Part shown: in pieces, positions 9,928-18,178 of the stretch
How the letters are laid out: the number at the start of each line of letters is the position of its first letter
How positions within the stretch are numbered: the first letter of the stretch is position 1
Assembly (NCBI GenBank): GCA_041394705.1
Contig: JAWKHS010000022.1
Span: forward strand, 1-64,000
DNA from: Vicinamibacterales bacterium
Lineage (GTDB): Bacteria > Acidobacteriota > Vicinamibacteria > Vicinamibacterales > UBA2999
Reading direction: 5' to 3'
Length of the DNA: 64,000 nt
Notes under the pieces: generated by a model
Database searches by the model: none
Told to the model about the DNA's origin: nothing
Seen by the model: the letters and a program-made list of their open reading frames with translations, nothing else
Program-made: the position numbers and the translations under genes

Positions 9928-10580
9928 GCGCCCCGGCCGATCCCCACGGCGCCGCGCCCGTCGCGCTCGAAGGCCGGCCGCTTGGCGAAGGCGCGCTGGT
10001 CGTGGTGCTCGTCCACGGCCGGAACGCCTCGCCCGAGAACATCGTGGAGCTGGCGCACCGCCTGGATCATCCCGACGCCACCTACCTGATGCCGGCGGCC
10101 GCCGGGCGCACGTGGTATCCGCACACGTTCCTGGCCCCGCGCGAGGACAACGAGCCGGCGCTGAGGTCGGCGCTGAACCTCCTGGACCGGCTGGTGGACG
10201 CCAGCGTGGCGGCCGGCGTGCCGCGATCGCGCGTCGTCCTGATGGGCTTCTCGCAGGGCGCGTGTCTGTCGGCCGAGTACGTCTACCGTCACCCGGCCCG
10301 CTACGGCGGTCTCGTGGCGTTCAGCGGGGGCCTCGTCGGTCCGCCGGGCACGACGTGGACCGGCGGGGGTGGCCTGGACGGCATGCCGGCCTTCCTCGGA
10401 TGCAGCGACATCGACGGCCATGTGCCGAAGGACCGGGTCGAGGCGAGCGCCGACGCCCTCACCCGCCTCGGCGCCGCGGTGACGCTCCGCCTGTATCCGG
10501 GCATGGGCCACCTGGTGAACGACGACGAGATCGCGCACGCCCGGGCGATCCTGGATCGCGCCGCCGGAGCCCTGGCGTAG
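9924..10580 (+). CDS. Alpha/beta hydrolase, phospholipase/carboxylesterase family, MhqD-like
   Basis: A 218-residue serine esterase. GTG at 9924 is the start because it overlaps the preceding stop as GTGA, the usual coupled arrangement, and the protein-like sequence begins there. Motifs: LVHGRNAS near the oxyanion hole, nucleophile elbow GFSQGA, Asp in CSDIDGHVP and His in GMGHLVNDDE, the triad order of this family. No signal peptide, so cytosolic. The pairing with an MhqO-like dioxygenase mirrors Bacillus mhqNOD, suggesting hydrolysis of a product of aromatic or quinone detoxification. Confidence 0.85.
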   Translation: MSAPADPHGAAPVALEGRPLGEGALVVVLVHGRNASPENIVELAHRLDHPDATYLMPAAAGRTWYPHTFLAPREDNEPALRSALNLLDRLVDASVAAGVPRSRVVLMGFSQGACLSAEYVYRHPARYGGLVAFSGGLVGPPGTTWTGGGGLDGMPAFLGCSDIDGHVPKDRVEASADALTRLGAAVTLRLYPGMGHLVNDDEIAHARAILDRAAGALA

Positions 10581-10589
10581 CCGCGGGCC

Positions 10590-12023
10590 GTGACCACCGC
10601 GCAGCCGCTGGACCTCGCCGTCGTCGTCGCCTACGCGCTGACGATGCTGGCCTTCGGCCTGTACTTCTATTTCAAGGTCGAGCGGTACTCGGACTACTTC
10701 GACGGCGGGCGGCGCTGGGGCGTGTGGATCGTCGCCTGCGCCGTGGCGGCCACCAACATCGGGGCCGGCAACTCCATGGGCGCGGTGGCCATGGCCTACC
10801 GCGACGGCTACGCCGCCATGTGGTACGTGACGCTCCAGGCGCTGGCCTTCATCCCCTTCGCCTGGATCGCCGTCCACAAGATCCATCCGCTGAAGGAGAC
10901 CACGCTCGCGGAGTACCTGGAGTCGCGCTACGCGCGCTGGCTCCGGCCGATCTCGGCCGTGGCGCTCGCGCTGGCCACCTTCGCCATCCTGCCGGCCCAG
11001 ATCGTGGGCGGCGCCACCGTGCTCACCTCGCTCCTGGGGGTGGACTACACGGCCGCCTTCTACCTCGTGGGCGGCACCCTCATCCTGTACTCGGCGCTCG
11101 GCGGGCTGCCGTCGGTGACCTACGGCGACGTCTACCAGTGGGTGCTGATGCTCGGCGGCTTCCTCGTGGGCGTGCCGGTCGTCGTGGCCGCGGCGGGAGG
11201 GCTCTCCCACGTCCTCGGCAGCGTGCCGCCGACGCACGCCTCGTGGTGGAGCGGCGCCACCGGTCAGTGGAACCCGCCGACCATCGCGGCCTGGCTCATC
11301 ACGGTGGTGATGGCGCGCTTCGGCAGCCAGGAATGGTACCAGCGCATCCGGGCCTCGCGCTCACCCGCCGCGTCCCGGCGCGGCTTCATCCTGGGCGGCC
11401 TCATGGCCGCGCCGTTCGGGTTCCTGACGATGCTGATCGGCCTGGCGGCGCTCCAGCAGATGCCGGGCCTGGCGAACCCCGAGGAGGCCTTCGCGCGCAC
11501 CATGATGGGCGCCGTGCCCGTCGGGCTGCGCGCGCTGATGATGACGGCCATCCTCGCCGCGGTCGTCACGAGCGGCGAGAGCAGCGTCAACGCGGCCACG
11601 GCGCTCTTCGTGAACGACGTGTGCAAGCGGGTCGTCCCGGGGCGATCGGATCGCTTCTACCTGCGGCTGTCGCAGGTGTCGTGCGCGGGGCTCGGCGCCG
11701 TTGCGCTCGTGCTCGCGCTCGGCGCGCCCCGGATCGTCGAGTACATCCGCCTCGGGTTCATGATTCGCACCCCCGTCGCCCTGACGGTGCTGCTCGGCCT
11801 CTACTGGCGCGGCGCCAACGCGGCGGGCGCGGCCGCCGGCATCGTCGTCGGGACGGTGGCGGTCCTCGGGTGGCAGACGCTGGGGAATCCGCGCGCGATC
11901 GATCCGTTCTGGATCGCCGCGCCCGTGACCGTCGCGGTGCTCGTCGCCGGCTCGCTGGCGGGGCGGGCGTGGGGCCCAGGACCCGCACGCGCTGAAGTCC
12001 CGCCCCGGTCGCCGCTCACTTGA
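10590..12023 (+). CDS. Sodium:solute symporter (SSS family)
   Basis: A 477-residue membrane protein with about 13 hydrophobic segments. The family signature is visible in VAATNIGAGNSMGAVAMAY in the first part and in the later segment MMTAILAAVVTSGESSVNAA, where the serine residues of TM8 usually help bind sodium. The start is GTG at 10590, nine bases after the esterase stop, so it is the last gene of the 6448-12023 operon. The substrate (amino acid, sugar or carboxylate) cannot be assigned. Its stop overlaps the stop of the convergent TIMP-like gene by eight bases. Confidence 0.85.
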   Translation: MTTAQPLDLAVVVAYALTMLAFGLYFYFKVERYSDYFDGGRRWGVWIVACAVAATNIGAGNSMGAVAMAYRDGYAAMWYVTLQALAFIPFAWIAVHKIHPLKETTLAEYLESRYARWLRPISAVALALATFAILPAQIVGGATVLTSLLGVDYTAAFYLVGGTLILYSALGGLPSVTYGDVYQWVLMLGGFLVGVPVVVAAAGGLSHVLGSVPPTHASWWSGATGQWNPPTIAAWLITVVMARFGSQEWYQRIRASRSPAASRRGFILGGLMAAPFGFLTMLIGLAALQQMPGLANPEEAFARTMMGAVPVGLRALMMTAILAAVVTSGESSVNAATALFVNDVCKRVVPGRSDRFYLRLSQVSCAGLGAVALVLALGAPRIVEYIRLGFMIRTPVALTVLLGLYWRGANAAGAAAGIVVGTVAVLGWQTLGNPRAIDPFWIAAPVTVAVLVAGSLAGRAWGPGPARAEVPPRSPLT

Positions 12024-12522
12024 ACGGCCGCAAGGCCCACGCCAGCGCCTGCGCAGCGCCGTCGAGCCGTCGCAGCGACTCAGCGCATACCGGGGCCGCC
12101 AGGAGAAAGTCGCCGTCTGCGGGCTGCACCGGCCAGTCCTTCCAGGATTCCCGCAGCTCCGGCGGTTTGGCCGCGACCGCGTCCAGGGCGACCACCACCC
12201 ACTGTCCGACAGACAGGCGCCACAGAGCGCCGCCACAGGACGAATTCGCCGCGCCATCCCAGACGCGGAGACGGGACGGTCCGCTCCCCTTCGGCGTCCA
12301 CGACACGTCGAGGTGGACGGCCATCGGCAGGCCGTCTGGCCGAAGACCCGGCCATCGCGGACCGACGTCCACGACCTGCCCGATCACGACCAGTGGCGCC
12401 CGGCGCGCGACCTCGTCGAACGCGGCATACCCCATACAGGAACACGCCGACGCCGGTTGGCCACCAAGGTGCAGCGCGCCCGCGACGAGCCCCAGCACCA
12501 CGACGTATCTACGAGCCATCAT
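12016..12522 (-). CDS. Small exported protein with TIMP/NTR-like N-terminus
   Basis: A 168-residue exported protein. GGAGG lies four bases upstream of the ATG at 12522, with a second ATG directly after it, so the start is 12522 or 12519. Signal peptide cleavage after QPASA would leave CSCMGYAAFDEVARRAPLVV at the mature N-terminus. A new N-terminus of Cys-x-Cys followed by a hydrophobic beta strand (VVIGQVVDV) is the layout of tissue-inhibitor-of-metalloproteinase-like proteins, in which the N-terminal Cys amine chelates a catalytic zinc. The family call rests on this pattern only. It ends by overlapping the symporter stop and is divergent from the M28-like gene. Confidence 0.6.
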   Translation of the reverse strand: MMARRYVVVLGLVAGALHLGGQPASACSCMGYAAFDEVARRAPLVVIGQVVDVGPRWPGLRPDGLPMAVHLDVSWTPKGSGPSRLRVWDGAANSSCGGALWRLSVGQWVVVALDAVAAKPPELRESWKDWPVQPADGDFLLAAPVCAESLRRLDGAAQALAWALRPFK

Positions 12523-12590
12523 CGAACCTCCGCGTGGAGGGGTGAGGTGAAAGCCGGGCCCAGTGTAGCGCCACCGCGGGCAGTCACTGC

Positions 12591-12607
12591 GCCGGCCCCG
12601 GGCCGGC
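12591..12607. repeat. GC palindrome between divergent genes
   Basis: GCCGGCCCCGGGCCGGC is a perfect palindrome with eight-base arms around one central base. It lies between the divergent TIMP-like gene (start 12522) and M28-like gene (start 12650), about 43 bases before the latter. It could be an operator for a dimeric regulator or a small hairpin. In DNA this GC-rich a chance origin is possible. Confidence 0.4.
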
Positions 12608-12649
12608 CTGCAGCCATGGCATGATGCTGGCCGAGTGGAGAGGAAGTAC

Positions 12650-14371
12650 ATGAGGCAGACGACGAGCCACGAGAACCTCAGCCGGATGCAGGCGTCCGTC
12701 GATGCAACGGCGCTGGCCCGGCATCTCGAGTGGTTCTCGCACGTGGATCGCGACACGGGCGGGGAGGGCGAGGACAAGGCCGTGGCGTATCTCGTCGGCG
12801 AGCTGGAAGCCGCCGGCGTGCCGGTCACGGTGCACGAGTTCGACGCGTTCCTCAGCTATCCGCGGTCGGCGTCGATCCGCACGGTGAGTCCCGACGCGGC
12901 CGAGTATCGGTGCCTGACGCACTCGTTCGTGCGATCGACCGGGCCGGCGGGCGTCACCGGGCGGCTGGTGCACGTGGCGGACGGGCGCTTCGACGCGGCG
13001 CGCGACGCGATCGCGCTCGTGGACGGCCTCGCCACGCCCGTGACCATCCTGCAGGCCAGCCAGGCCGGCTGCGCCGGCATCGTCTTCGCGAACGAGGATC
13101 GAGTCATCCACAACATGATCGGCACCACCATCTGGGGCACGCCGGGCCTGACGCAGGTGCCGCGCATGCCCACGGTGGCCGCCGTGTCCGTGGACGTCGA
13201 ATCCGGGCGGGCCTTGAAGGCGCTGCTCGCGGGCGGCGCGCCCGTCACGGCCACGGTCACCACGCACCTCGACACCGGGTGGTACCGCTCCAAGCTCCCG
13301 GAAGTGCGGATTCCCGGCACGCGCGAGCCCGAGCGCTTCGTCCTCGCGGGCGGCCACTACTGTGCCTGGCACGAGGGCATCACCGACAACGCCACGGGCG
13401 ATGCGTGCCTCCTGGAGATGGCGAAGCTCCTGTGGCAGGAGCGCGCGTCGCTCGAGCGGTCGGTGCGCGTCTGCTGGTGGCCCGGTCACTCACACGGGCG
13501 CTACAGCGGCTCGACCTGGTACGCAGACACCTTCTTCACGGATCTCGCCGAGCACGGCCTCGCCTACTACAACATCGACTCGCCGGGCGTGAAGGGCGCC
13601 ACCGTCTACTTCTGCCGGAACACCTGCGCGGAGTTCGAGGCGTATTGCCGGCAGGTGATCGAGACGGTCACGGGACAGGCCGACGCCCCGGCCTTCCGTC
13701 CCGCGCGCGCCGCCGACCAGTCGTTCCTGGCGAGTGGGATGCCGTCCTTCTCCGCCTATCCGTTCCTGGCCGACGGGCATCCCGACAAGCGCCCGTGGAC
13801 GGGCGGCTGCGGGAACGCCTGGTGGTGGCACACCGAGTTCGACACGCTGGACAAGGCGGACGTGGGCATCCTGGCGACGGACGTGAAGGTGGGTCTCGAA
13901 GCCGTGTGGGGACTGGCGAATGCCCCCTATCTCCCGCTGGACTACCGCGCCACCGTCCGCGAGCTGATCGACACGGTGACGGGATTCGCCGCGGCCGCGC
14001 CGCAGGTGGACTTCGCGCCGCTCCTCGACGATGCCCGGACGCTCCTGGCCGAGCTCGAGACGTTCCAAAGCGGGCGCGGGGCCTCGAACGACGCCGGCAC
14101 CGAGGGCTGGAACAGCACCGCCATGCGGCTGGGCCGCATCCTGAACCCCGTGATGTACACGAGGGGCGGGCGCTTCCAGCACGACCCGGCGGAGTGGTCG
14201 CCCATCCTCAGGGCCACGAAGCGGTTCACCATGCCGGGCCTGAACGCCGCGGACGGACTCGCGGCGCTGTCGGGCACGCGGGAGCGCGGATTCCTGGAAA
14301 CCGAGCTCCTGCGGGAGGCCAACCGGGCCCGGACGGCCGTGCGGGAGGCGACGCGGGAACTGCGCCGCTGA
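12650..14371 (+). CDS. M28-like peptidase homologue with altered catalytic Glu segment
   Basis: A 573-residue protein without a signal peptide. ATG at 12650 is preferred over GTG 12635 because GGAGAGGAA sits just before it. The fold is M28 with a PA-like insertion (about 75-210). Probable metal ligands are His236 (AGGHYCAWHEG), Asp246 (TDNATG), Asp310 (YNIDSPG) and His394 (WWHTEFDT). The position of the usual GEExGL-GS, which supplies the catalytic base and a ligand Glu, reads WWPGHSHGRYSGSTWY (277-292), so His280/His282 replace the Glu pair. It may be a different hydrolase chemistry or a non-peptidase. The Rieske oxygenase follows after 15 bases. Confidence 0.8.
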   Translation: MRQTTSHENLSRMQASVDATALARHLEWFSHVDRDTGGEGEDKAVAYLVGELEAAGVPVTVHEFDAFLSYPRSASIRTVSPDAAEYRCLTHSFVRSTGPAGVTGRLVHVADGRFDAARDAIALVDGLATPVTILQASQAGCAGIVFANEDRVIHNMIGTTIWGTPGLTQVPRMPTVAAVSVDVESGRALKALLAGGAPVTATVTTHLDTGWYRSKLPEVRIPGTREPERFVLAGGHYCAWHEGITDNATGDACLLEMAKLLWQERASLERSVRVCWWPGHSHGRYSGSTWYADTFFTDLAEHGLAYYNIDSPGVKGATVYFCRNTCAEFEAYCRQVIETVTGQADAPAFRPARAADQSFLASGMPSFSAYPFLADGHPDKRPWTGGCGNAWWWHTEFDTLDKADVGILATDVKVGLEAVWGLANAPYLPLDYRATVRELIDTVTGFAAAAPQVDFAPLLDDARTLLAELETFQSGRGASNDAGTEGWNSTAMRLGRILNPVMYTRGGRFQHDPAEWSPILRATKRFTMPGLNAADGLAALSGTRERGFLETELLREANRARTAVREATRELRR

Positions 14372-14386
14372 CACGGAACGACGCCG

Positions 14387-15517
14387 ATGAAGACGTACAC
14401 GAACGATCGGCCCACGACCGGCGTCGCGACGACGACGCTGCCGGCCGGCTACTACACCGACCCGGCCTACTTCGCGCGTGAGACCGACGCCATCTTCCGG
14501 CGCCTGTGGCTGTTCGTGGGACGGGACGACGACGTCCCGGAGTCCGGCTCGTTCATCACCCGCCGGCTGGCGGGCGCCGAACTGCTCGTCGTCCGGGACG
14601 AACGAGGCACGCTGCGGGCGTTCCACAACGTCTGCCGTCACCGCGGCACGCTGCTGTGCCCCGAGCCGGAGGGCCGCGCACGCGGCGTCCTCCAGTGCGC
14701 CTATCACTCCTGGACCTACCGTCTCGACGGGCGCCTGCACAAGGCCCCGCACATGGAGAAGGTGGAGGGCTTCAGCGTGGACGACTGGCCGCTCCAGCCG
14801 ATCCCGCTCGAGGTGTGGGACGGCAACGTCTTCGTGTGGCTGGGCGATTCGGCGGCCCCGCGCCCGTCGCTCGCCCAGTACCTGGACGGCGTGGACACCC
14901 GGTTCGCGAACTGGCGGATGGGCGAGCTGAGGACCGTGGTCCGGAAGACCTACCCGCTGCACGCGAACTGGAAGCTCGTCATCGCGAACTACCACGAGTG
15001 CCTGCACTGCGCCAACGCGCACCCGCAGCTCGTGAAGCTCTCGCATCCTCTCTCGGGCGACAACGAACCGCCGCACCCCACGTGGCTCGGCGCGTCGATG
15101 GACCTGCTGCCGGGCTGCGTGACGATGTCGTCGCTGGCCGCGCCGCCCAGGCAGCCGCTGCCGGGACTCGACGACGAGCAGCGGCGGCGCGTCTACTACT
15201 ACGCGCTCCTGCCGACGATGCTCCTCAATCCGCACCCGGACTACGTGGTCACCTTCGCCCTCACGCCAATCGCGCCGGATCGCACCGACATCACCTGCCA
15301 CTGGCTGATGCACCCCACCGAGATCGCGCGCGAGGGCTTCGACCCGGGCGACGCCGTGGACTTCTGGGACGAGACCAACCGGCAGGACTGGCGGCTCTCG
15401 GACATGGCGCAGGCCGGCATCCGCTCGGCCGGCTACCGGCCCGGGCCGTACTCCAACCGCGAAGAGCTGCTGGCGGCCTTCGACCGCTGGGTGATCGAGC
15501 GCGCCGGCCCGCTCTGA
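14387..15517 (+). CDS. Rieske non-heme iron oxygenase, alpha subunit
   Basis: A 376-residue ring-hydroxylating or N-demethylating oxygenase. The Rieske [2Fe-2S] cluster ligands are Cys83-x-His85 (CRHRG) and Cys104-x2-His107 (CAYHSW). The mononuclear iron site has the bridging Glu204 and ligands His207 and His212 in NYHECLHCANAH, with an Asp expected near the C-terminal DETNRQDW. The sequence resembles the GbcA/choline monooxygenase branch more than classical dioxygenases, so a small amine or betaine substrate is possible. It needs an electron-donating reductase; none is adjacent, but a suitable one lies at 62704. It is co-transcribed with the M28-like gene. Confidence 0.85.
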   Translation: MKTYTNDRPTTGVATTTLPAGYYTDPAYFARETDAIFRRLWLFVGRDDDVPESGSFITRRLAGAELLVVRDERGTLRAFHNVCRHRGTLLCPEPEGRARGVLQCAYHSWTYRLDGRLHKAPHMEKVEGFSVDDWPLQPIPLEVWDGNVFVWLGDSAAPRPSLAQYLDGVDTRFANWRMGELRTVVRKTYPLHANWKLVIANYHECLHCANAHPQLVKLSHPLSGDNEPPHPTWLGASMDLLPGCVTMSSLAAPPRQPLPGLDDEQRRRVYYYALLPTMLLNPHPDYVVTFALTPIAPDRTDITCHWLMHPTEIAREGFDPGDAVDFWDETNRQDWRLSDMAQAGIRSAGYRPGPYSNREELLAAFDRWVIERAGPL

Positions 15518-15543
15518 CGGCAATCCCCCAGCGGCGCGCGAGA

Positions 15544-15582
15544 ACCCGCGCGGCCGTCGGGCGGTCCGGGCGCGGCGCGGGT
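15544..15582 (+). terminator. Possible hairpin terminator after the Rieske oxygenase
   Basis: ACCCGCGC at 15544-15551 and its exact reverse complement GCGCGGGT at 15575-15582 can form a stem 27 bases after the oxygenase stop. No U-tract follows, so Rho-independent termination is uncertain. It lies in the 179-base gap before the next gene. Confidence 0.3.
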
Positions 15583-15696
15583 CCGGAGGGTGAACCCGCA
15601 CCCGAATCCCGCGGGACAGCATGGGCTCCTTCTTGCACGACCCCTGCCTCGGGGTGCGCGAGGCCGGACGCCTCGGACGCCGCCCCGGAGGATGCC

Positions 15697-18105
15697 ATGG
15701 TGTCCTGCTCTTCGCGGTGTGCCCGGCCGACGACGCGGGGCATGCCCCCGTGGATGGCCGGGGTCCTCGCCCTGGCGTTTTCCATGCTGGCGCCAGCCAT
15801 GAGCCATGCCCAGCCCGCCACGACACGCGTCAGCATGGGGGCCGGCGGTGAGGGCGACGCGGCGGCGACGTCCGTGGTCCTCAGCGCCGATGGCCGCTGG
15901 GCGGCCTTCGCGTCCTGGGCCGACACGCTCGTGCCGAACGACACGAACGACGCTCAGGACATCTTCGTTCACGACCGGACGACGGGCGCGACCACGCGGG
16001 TCAGCGTGGGGCCGGGCGGCCTGCAGGCGGACCTCTCCAGCTACGGCCCGGCGATCAGCGCCGATGGCCGGTGGGTCGCGTTCGAGTCCCTGGCGGGCAA
16101 CCTGGTCCTCGACGACACCAACGGCGAGACCGACGTGTTCGTCCACGACCGCCTCACGGGCACGACCAGCCGCGTGAGCATCGGCAGCGGGGGCGCAGAA
16201 CACGGGTCCGCCAGCTTCGCGCCCGCGATCAGCGCGGACGGGCGGTGGGTCGCCTTCCATTCGGACGCGCCGTTCGCCGCCAGCGACACCAACGGCGAGG
16301 CCGACGTCTACGTGCACGACCGGCAGACGGGACTCACCGCCCGGGTGAGCCTGGGTCCGGGCGGCGCACAGGGCAACGCGGCCAGCGTCACGCCCGCCAT
16401 CAGCGCCGACGGCCGGTGGGTGGCCTTCCAGTCGCTCGCGAGCAACCTCGTCGCCGGTGACACCAACGCCGTCGCCGACGTCTTCGTGCACGATCGCCAG
16501 ACAGGCGCGACGGCGCGCGTCAGCGTGGCCTCCGGCGGCGGCCAGGCCGCGGGCGCGAGCACCTCCCCCGCCCTCAGCGCCGACGGGCGCTGGGTCGCTT
16601 TCGCGTCCCTGGCCGGCAACCTGGTCTTCGACGACACCAACGGCGAGACCGACGTGTTCGTCCACGACCGCGCGTCCGGCGGGACGGCGCGGGTGAGCCT
16701 TGGCGCGGCCGGGGCGCAGGCGAACGGATCCAGTTCCGCTCCCGCGCTCAGCGCGGACGGCCGCCGGGTGGCGTTCGCATCGCTGGCCGCGAACCTGGTC
16801 GCCGGCGACACCAACGGCGTCGCGGACGTGTTCGTGGTCGATCGGCAGGCGGCCACCACGACACGCGCCAGCGTCGCCAGCGACGGAACCGAGGGCAACG
16901 GGGCCAGCGCCGGGGCGTCCATCGACGCCCTCGGCGGGGTCGTGGCGTTCAGTTCCGCGGCCTCCACCCTCGTCGCCAACGACACGAACGGCGTCGAGGA
17001 CGCGTTCGTCCGCGATGACGGCGGAAGCCCGTGCGCGCTCACGACCGTGCCCGCGGTGCTGCCGCTGACCGCGGCCGCGGGGGCCGGCAGCGTGCTCGTG
17101 CTCGCGCCCGCTGGCTGCGCCTGGACGGCGGCGTCCGCCGATCCGTCGTGGCTGGTCGTGACGGGCGGCGCGAACGGCACCGGCGTCGGCGTCGTCGGCG
17201 TCGCCGTCGCGCAGAACACGGGCCCGTCCCGCACCGGACACCTGACCATCGGCGGCCAAGCCGTCGTCGTGACCCAGCCCGATGCCGCGACGCCATTGGC
17301 CCCGACGGCGCTGGCGATCCGCGAGATCGCCGGCCACGTGGTCACGCTCCGCTGGACGATGCCGCCCGGCGGCCCGGCGCCGACGGGCTTCCTGCTCGAA
17401 GGCGGGCTCCTGCCGGGCGAGGTTCTGGCCTCGGTCGCCACGGCCAGCCCTGCGTGGACGTTCACGATGACGGCGCCATCCGGGTCGTTCTACGCGAGGG
17501 TCCGCGCGTTGAACGGCGCGCTGCCGGGTCCGGCCTCGAACGAGATCCCGATTCACGTGAACGTGCCGCTCGCGCCGTCGCCGCCGCGGGACCTGCTCGG
17601 GCTGGTGGCGGGATCCACCCTCTCGCTGGCGTGGACGAACACCTTCGACGGCGGGACGCCGACGTCGATCGTGGTGGAGGTCACGGGCACGACCGTCGCC
17701 TCGGCGACGCTGGCCCTCGGGGACACGCTCAGCCTCCCCGGCGTGCCGCCCGGCACCTACCGGATCGCGGTGAGGACCAGCAACGCCGCCGGGATGAGCG
17801 AACGCTCGAGCACGCTGACCCTGAGCGTCCCGGCCGCATGTGCGGGGCCACCGGCCGTGCCGGCGCAGGTGTTCGCGTCCGCGGCGGGCGGGGTGGTGTC
17901 GGTGGACTGGGCGCCGGGACTCGAAGGGCCGGCACCGACGGCGTACGTGATCGTCGTGACCGGCACGTGGGTCGGCGCGCTGGCCACGCCGGCACGTGCC
18001 CTGCGCGGCCCGGCGCCGCCGGGCGCGTACGACCTCCGGGTCATGGCGCTCAACGCGTGCGGCGCGAGCGCCGCCTCGCCGCCAGTGACGCTCGCCGTGC
18101 CGTAG
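15697..18105 (+). CDS. Secreted PD40 propeller - BACON - triple FN3 protein
   Basis: An 802-residue exported protein. GGAGG lies just before ATG 15697; the ATG at 15742 (MPPWMAGVLALAFSMLAPAM) is a possible alternative with a tighter signal peptide. Residues about 45-445 hold seven TolB/PD40-type blades, each with SADGRWVAF, DTNG--DVFVHDR and TTRVSV-like elements. A BACON domain follows (about 447-530, with SWLVVTGG and GHLTIGGQAVVVTQP), then three FN3 domains (about 532-622, 625-713 and 718-802). BACON and FN3 domains usually mediate carbohydrate or surface binding. No catalytic residues are seen. Two blades share an identical 42-base stretch, implying recent duplication. Confidence 0.85.
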   Translation: MVSCSSRCARPTTRGMPPWMAGVLALAFSMLAPAMSHAQPATTRVSMGAGGEGDAAATSVVLSADGRWAAFASWADTLVPNDTNDAQDIFVHDRTTGATTRVSVGPGGLQADLSSYGPAISADGRWVAFESLAGNLVLDDTNGETDVFVHDRLTGTTSRVSIGSGGAEHGSASFAPAISADGRWVAFHSDAPFAASDTNGEADVYVHDRQTGLTARVSLGPGGAQGNAASVTPAISADGRWVAFQSLASNLVAGDTNAVADVFVHDRQTGATARVSVASGGGQAAGASTSPALSADGRWVAFASLAGNLVFDDTNGETDVFVHDRASGGTARVSLGAAGAQANGSSSAPALSADGRRVAFASLAANLVAGDTNGVADVFVVDRQAATTTRASVASDGTEGNGASAGASIDALGGVVAFSSAASTLVANDTNGVEDAFVRDDGGSPCALTTVPAVLPLTAAAGAGSVLVLAPAGCAWTAASADPSWLVVTGGANGTGVGVVGVAVAQNTGPSRTGHLTIGGQAVVVTQPDAATPLAPTALAIREIAGHVVTLRWTMPPGGPAPTGFLLEGGLLPGEVLASVATASPAWTFTMTAPSGSFYARVRALNGALPGPASNEIPIHVNVPLAPSPPRDLLGLVAGSTLSLAWTNTFDGGTPTSIVVEVTGTTVASATLALGDTLSLPGVPPGTYRIAVRTSNAAGMSERSSTLTLSVPAACAGPPAVPAQVFASAAGGVVSVDWAPGLEGPAPTAYVIVVTGTWVGALATPARALRGPAPPGAYDLRVMALNACGASAASPPVTLAVP

Positions 18106-18178
18106 CTGGTGGCCCGTCCACGCCGCGAGCCGGGATGCCCCGACCGGCACGTGGTGCTGGGTGAGCCTGGACAGGCCA

